Shown here piece by piece: positions 59,061-64,000 of a stretch of 64,000 nucleotides of DNA. How positions within the stretch are numbered: position 1 is the stretch's first letter; each line of letters opens with the position of its first letter. Below the pieces are notes generated by a model. It worked only from the letters and a program-made list of their open reading frames with translations, was not told the DNA's origin and ran no database searches. Source of the DNA: Acestrorhynchus altus (Eukaryota > Chordata > Actinopteri > Characiformes > Acestrorhynchidae); contig CM067512.1 of assembly GCA_034509495.1 (NCBI GenBank), positions 5,932,459 to 5,996,458 on the forward strand, read 5' to 3'. A program made the translations under genes and the position numbers.

Positions 59061-59250
59061 TGACCTGAAAATGACTAAATATGTAGAGGAGACACATCCC
59101 AGATATTGTTCTTTTCAGAAGAAGGGTACTTCAATATGAATAATTACAGAATTTAGATATTTGTAAATTTATGATGGCAATTCTTATAAAAACTAGAAAA
59201 CTCTAAACATTTTTTGTATTAGATTTGATACTTGATATTAGTCCAAATCA

Positions 59251-59252
<2 letters not shown>

Positions 59253-59300
<48 letters not shown>
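59253..59300. repeat. (ATT)n microsatellite
   Basis: Sixteen uninterrupted ATT units. Confidence 0.96.
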
Positions 59301-59502
59301 GTGGTCATGACATCATAACCCAGCTCCGGCAGATGAAGCTATATTGCTTAGACAGGGCAGGTCTTGCTCTTTGTTGTGATGTAATGCAAGACAATATAGT
59401 GCAATTTTTTAGTAAAACATCGTCTAAAAACTTTAAAAACAATAAATAAAACAATTTCTAGTGAGAAGAATCATCAGAAGCTAACACCTCAACTCAGCAA
59501 AC

Positions 59503-60024
59503 TCATACCCTCATACCCTCATACGCTCATACCCTCATACGCTCATACCCTCATACCCTCATACGCTCATACCCTCATACGCTCATACCCTCATACCCTC
59601 ATACTCTCATACGCTCATACCCTCATACCCTCATACACTCATACCCTCATACCCTCATACTCTCATACCCTCATACGCTCATACCCTCATACCCTCATAC
59701 GCTCATACCCTCATACCCTCATACCCTCTCATACCCTCTCATACCCTCATACGCTCATACCCTCATACCCTCATACCCTCTCATACCCTCATACGCTCAT
59801 ACGCTCATACCCTCATACCCTCTCATACCCTCATACCCTCTCATACGCTCATACCCTCATACCCTCATACTCTCATACCCTCATACGCTCATACCCTCAT
59901 ACCCTCTCATACCCTCATACCCTCTCATACGCTCATACCCTCATACCCTCATACCCTCATACCCTCATACTCTCATACCCTCATACGCTCATACCCTCAT
60001 ACCCTCATACCCTCATACCCTCTC
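59503..60024 (-). repeat. (CATACCCT)n array, about 64 units
   Basis: Unit CATACCCT with variants CATACGCT, CATACTCT, CATACACT and the ten-base CATACCCTCT. On the aff2 sense (minus) strand the unit is AGGGTATG. Variant order is not random: T-P-G-P-P type blocks recur, showing that longer segments were copied within the array. Runs of four perfect units occur at 59934-59965 and 59990-60021. Confidence 0.96.
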
Positions 60025-63000
60025 GTTTTCCGTTTTGACAAAACAAGTTACAACTATTTCACATTCAGTGAGTTTTATTACTGCAAGCTTCTGATCCTGC
60101 TTCATATTTTCCCATGAAGAGCCAATGGATGAGCAGCGCTGTGGGCACTGCCTGATGCTTGGCCCAGTATTCTTGATCAGCAAAAACCATGGTCATCTAC
60201 TAGGACGTTGGACCTTCTACTGTAGTGCTGAAAGCAGCAAGACTTGCATTTATAATCGCTGCCTAATTTTCCAAAACATACCTGGCGTTTTGATGTAATA
60301 AAGGTAGTTTATTCCTGTAAAATATGCATTGTGTATTTCTGACGGTCCCTTATAGGCCAAATGCATCATGCGCCAGCTGCAGCGCTGTTCATCCTCTGAC
60401 TCACTGATGCTGATTTGCATCACTTGGCCAGTGTATGCACTCGTTCTCAGCACTCATCAGGCAGGTGGTGCAGACGAAATGTGCTCCACTGTCCCCACAT
60501 TTATGGTCAGAAGCTTTTGAGTCTGAACTGCTCACTAGTAGATGCGCTGCTTCACATCCATGCCAAACTGAAGGAAGTACAGAAGAATGCGGGCCATTTG
60601 AAATGGACGTCCTCGTTTATTTTGCACGTAAAAAAGGGCTTATTGAACTCCTTCCACCTGTTGGAACCATTGCATGTAACCACCTGCTCTCACTATTTGC
60701 TCTTGAAGACGAAGGACTAACGTCTGGCAACGTCAAGGACTTCAATTCTGGTCAGGGTCGGCTTCTTTTTCCAAAAAAACAAACATCGTGAGAGTCATAA
60801 AACAGGTCTTTGATGTTGCAGAACCCTTACAGGGGCTCCCCTGCAACGGCAGGCAGATGATGGCAGCGGCTGCAGTTGGGCGTAACGAAGTAAGCACCAT
60901 CTAAAGTCGACTCCCGACGCTCCGCCGCGACGTCCCTTCTTTCACTTTCCTTCCTTCAGCCAGACTGATCTTCAACCACTTTAGCTGCAGAATGGCGTGA
61001 TTCAGGAACACAACAAGCCATGCTAAAAGCTACAACTGTCTCTTTTCATTTGGTAACTATAGAAATGGGGGGGAAAGGATGGCGTTGCACTGAATCTTTG
61101 AAAATCTGGCTTTTGTAGCTTGCTGTGCTTAGTGGCCGTGCTCCAGCAAGAGCCGTTTTCCTTCTGTTCCCACCGAAAACAAACAGCATGTCGTGGATCT
61201 GGCTTAAAGAGAACACTGTCATTGCATGTCTCTTTGAAAATAGTTACAATACCCAAAGCTGTAGCATAACCAAATACTTCACAGATGGCATCCCATTACA
61301 CGGCACTATAAACAGCGCTATGCAAAAGCCCTGGCCAAGCTTCGTTGGTGGCGCGATCCTGTCCTGAACTCTGATGCCACACTGCCCTATATAAAGCCAC
61401 GGGCTTTAGGCTTTACGGTGCTGCGCTGGGCGCCTCCACTCTATCAGTTATGGCTGGTTATTAGAGCGGTATAGCAGACTGCAGTCGGTTTCCCTCCCTT
61501 CCTCACTCGGGGTCTGCCAGCCCGGCCTTATCTCCAGCCGCAGAGGTTCTGCTATCTTGCCCCCCTTTCGCCGCTGCCAAAACCAGACGCCACGGCTGTA
61601 GACTCCAGCACTCAGAGCGGCGCAGGGCTCGGCATTCCTGCAAAGCACAGATACCATTCAGGTAGCGCCCTGGAGGCCTGCCACCAGCAAGGGCCTGTGA
61701 AACACACTTGCCCGGGACACCTCGGTGAGCCAGAGAGAGAGAGACCGGGAAAAAGAGAGACAGACACCAGCATCACCAGGGAAAAGCCAATTCCAACCCA
61801 CCTCCCCATGCTTGGCTCTCGCTTTCCAAGCCAACATCCCATCAGGAGGCCAATGATATAAAGGGAGCGTCAGGAGTGTGTGTATGTGGTGAAACCTTCT
61901 TTAGATACTCGGTGTATGTCGCTGTAACTGTTGATTAGTCAGCCTTGAGTCATCTGCTGATTATTTCGGTTGAAGTCCAAACACTTAATACGGACTCATC
62001 CGTACAAAAACAGACCCTACATAGCGTTTCACAAATGTTCTAATATTAGGGATGATCCAGCACCGTTATCCGATATTTGCAGTGCATTTATCTGCCAAAG
62101 CTGGCAAATAAAGATTAATAAATCATATCACAGTATCCCAGTGTCACTAAAACATTCTCTTTAGGACTATAATGAATATATCATTCAATAAGATTTATGA
62201 ATTACCCAATTTTAAACATCTCTCTGATCATTTTTCAAAAGAAAATATGTCAATATTAATATTTATTTCACATTTTAATATGTATTTGTTTATTTATTGT
62301 TGTGCATCTCTACAAAACAGTATATTAGAAACAGGACTGAGCGACCAGGACAGAAACTTATATGCAAAATATAATATATGATATGATACACAATGCAAAA
62401 ATTACAGTGTGACATTAGGACACCCGTGAAATATGTTATCGGAACGCTTCACTTAAAGACTCCGCCCCCCAGGCTGAAGCGGATTTAGCTGCTGTGCTGA
62501 AACATCAGCAGTTTATTCATATAAGCTGGATTCAGCCTGAACCTGTTATCATCTAAGTGAGGTTTAACATTCCCCGATCCAAAGTGTCATGTGTGTCATA
62601 AAGGCATTACCACCCACGGTGGACAGCGCAGTGGGTGATCATGATCGAGACCCGCCATGTCTGAATAGAATTGTCCATCCACGTTCGAAGTGTCATTCGC
62701 TTTCATGGGACATTCCTGGGAAGGTTCTGGGACAGGAGAACTAGTTCCTATCCCACGACGTGGATTTTCAGTGTAGCTAGAAACGTCTGTAGTATGTAGG
62801 AAATAATCTGAAATCCAGATTGAAAACTGTCTTCGTTAATCAGACGGATTGGGTTTCTTGGTCATGGCAGTGTGAAGCGAGCAAGGCATCTCTGACATGG
62901 AATTGATTTTCCAGTTTTCTGGATTCTTAGGCACCAATCAGCGACTGCTGACTGTGTCTAATATGACCTTAATGAAAGTGTACAGTGTTAATTGGGAGCA

Positions 63001-63049
63001 CAAACCTAGTCCTGTCCAATCAATATGTATTGAGGGGCCTGAGTTGTGT

Positions 63050-63052
<3 letters not shown>
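60025..63052. other. Intronic DNA, no gene seen
   Basis: Three kb without a recognised repeat. A plus-strand open frame of 118 codons at 60435-60791 and another of 101 codons overlapping it have no recognisable family and are not called as genes. Bases 61390-61860 are GC-richer. Confidence 0.42.
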
Positions 63053-63127
<75 letters not shown>

Positions 63128-63188
63128 GCACCACTTTGTGACATATTCAGTAAAGATTTTTCCTACCAGTGTCTGGTTTACTTACTTG

Positions 63189-63241
<53 letters not shown>
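63053..63241. repeat. (CA)n and (CT)n microsatellites
   Basis: (CA)n at 63053-63124 with one CTCA break, and (CT)n at 63191-63241, separated by 66 bases of unique sequence. Confidence 0.96.
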
Positions 63242-63245
<4 letters not shown>

Positions 63246-64000
63246 CTCATGGACTCGTACGTCCTTTTCTTTTTTTTCACGCAAGACCCAGATGCATGAC
63301 TCAAAGCCTTGGTGTTATTAAGCAGTAGTGAAGCTCACATACTGCAGACCACCCTGTCCAGCTGGTTTTACTGACCGCGGTGCCTGATACGGTCCGTCGT
63401 CCGTCCACATCTGCTCGTGACCTTCGCAAGACCTTGTCGGGTGCATTTAGAGGACACGCTCCCTTCGAGGTGCTCAAAGACGAGGCTCGTCCTGTCATTC
63501 TGTCACTGTCTCATCTACCGCGTGAATCCATACTATTGTTGGGATCTCTCAGATGAGCTGCAGCTTTGGGTTTGAAGTGATTCCGAGTGCAGATGACAGC
63601 TAGCTGTTAACGTTCCTTAAGAAGCCATCCTAGTTTTAGTTTTCAGGAGGAAAGAAAAAAAAAAAAAGGACCTGTTCCCTTGTCAACTCACAGACTTGAC
63701 AGAGGCACTGGAGAGGCATTCTTGCTTTAATTAAACCAGCTCGAAATTAGTCACAGTCCATCAGGAAACAAGAAGCTCCTACCGCTGCAAGGCTTTCCGG
63801 AACGTTCGTAATCTCACCGTCCCTCTGTGTTTCGAAACTTCAGACAGATTCAGGCTTGGAATTTCTGCAGACGACGTTCTCACTCTGCTTTTGTGTGCAG
63901 CAAATGAGCTTCTGTCTCTTTATACATGTGGAAAAAAAAAAAAAAAAAAGCGGAATTTCGAGGTAATAAGATAATAAGACCCCTCCGCACCGCCTCCCCC
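63242..64000. other. Unique intronic DNA to window end
   Basis: Nothing recognised except A-runs at 63655-63667 and 63931-63949. No aff2 exon 1 here. Confidence 0.45.

Larger units (their letters stand above)
13431..64000 (-). other. aff2: aff2 intron 1, partial (continues beyond base 64000)
   Basis: All sequence right of the exon acceptor is upstream intron. I checked tccat (reverse complement of ATGGA) occurrences on the plus strand for a reverse-complemented MDLFDFF start and found none, so exon 1 and its promoter lie past the right edge. This intron is at least 50.6 kb; aff2 introns are also very large in mammals. Confidence 0.8.

Noticed and set aside
59503..60024. Interstitial telomere or CRISPR-like array
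   Set aside because: The unit is AGGGTATG/CATACCCT, not TTAGGG, and there are no unique spacers between units.
13431..64000. aff2 exon 1 with start codon inside the window
   Set aside because: No minus-strand ATGGA site is followed by codons for LFDFF; tccat occurrences on the plus strand were checked and none fit.

Overview
This window is vertebrate nuclear DNA, almost certainly from a teleost fish. The evidence is one spliced exon of a vertebrate-specific gene, degraded Tc1/mariner transposons with TA target duplications, tRNA-derived SINEs of teleost type, retrotransposon tails of the 'CATCC...TATACCGCTTAT' kind, and very many long (CA)n, (GA)n and (AT)n microsatellites. The repeat mix suggests an otophysan, perhaps a characiform, but that is inference. 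There are no operons, bacterial genes, CRISPR arrays or intact long open reading frames.

The only coding sequence I can defend is a 121-bp exon on the minus strand at 13310-13430. Its 40 codons, intron phase and splice sites match exon 2 of aff2 (FMR2), an AF4/FMR2-family nuclear scaffold of transcription elongation complexes. Everything to its right is therefore intron 1 (at least 50.6 kb, continuing past the window) and everything to its left is intron 2 (at least 13.3 kb). I did not find the exon that would supply the start methionine, nor exon 3.

Layout. 1-13.3 kb: intron 2, with three copies of a Tc1-derived MITE (1.0, 3.0 and 7.5 kb), a SINE, two LINE-tail fragments, a Tc1 relic near 10 kb and a POU/homeodomain motif cluster at 9.8 kb. 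13.3-13.5 kb: the exon, with a (CT)n run in its acceptor tract. 13.5-32 kb: intron 1 with alternating unique and repeat blocks, two long perfect inverted repeats at 17.9 and 18.4 kb, and MITE copy 4 at 28.0 kb. 32-42 kb: mostly unique DNA, with a 166-bp palindromic MITE and MITE copy 5. 42.5-43.4 kb: MITE copy 6 nested in a different Tc1 relic. 44-55 kb: repeat-rich, including a 58-bp tandem array grown from a transposon end and two related segments about 4 kb apart. 55-64 kb: a palindromic MITE, a hAT-like fragment, and a 520-bp (CATACCCT)n array whose G-rich strand is the aff2 sense strand.

The genes do not form a pathway here. The biology in view is one developmental/neuronal gene with very large introns, candidate intronic enhancers, and the repeats that inflate it.
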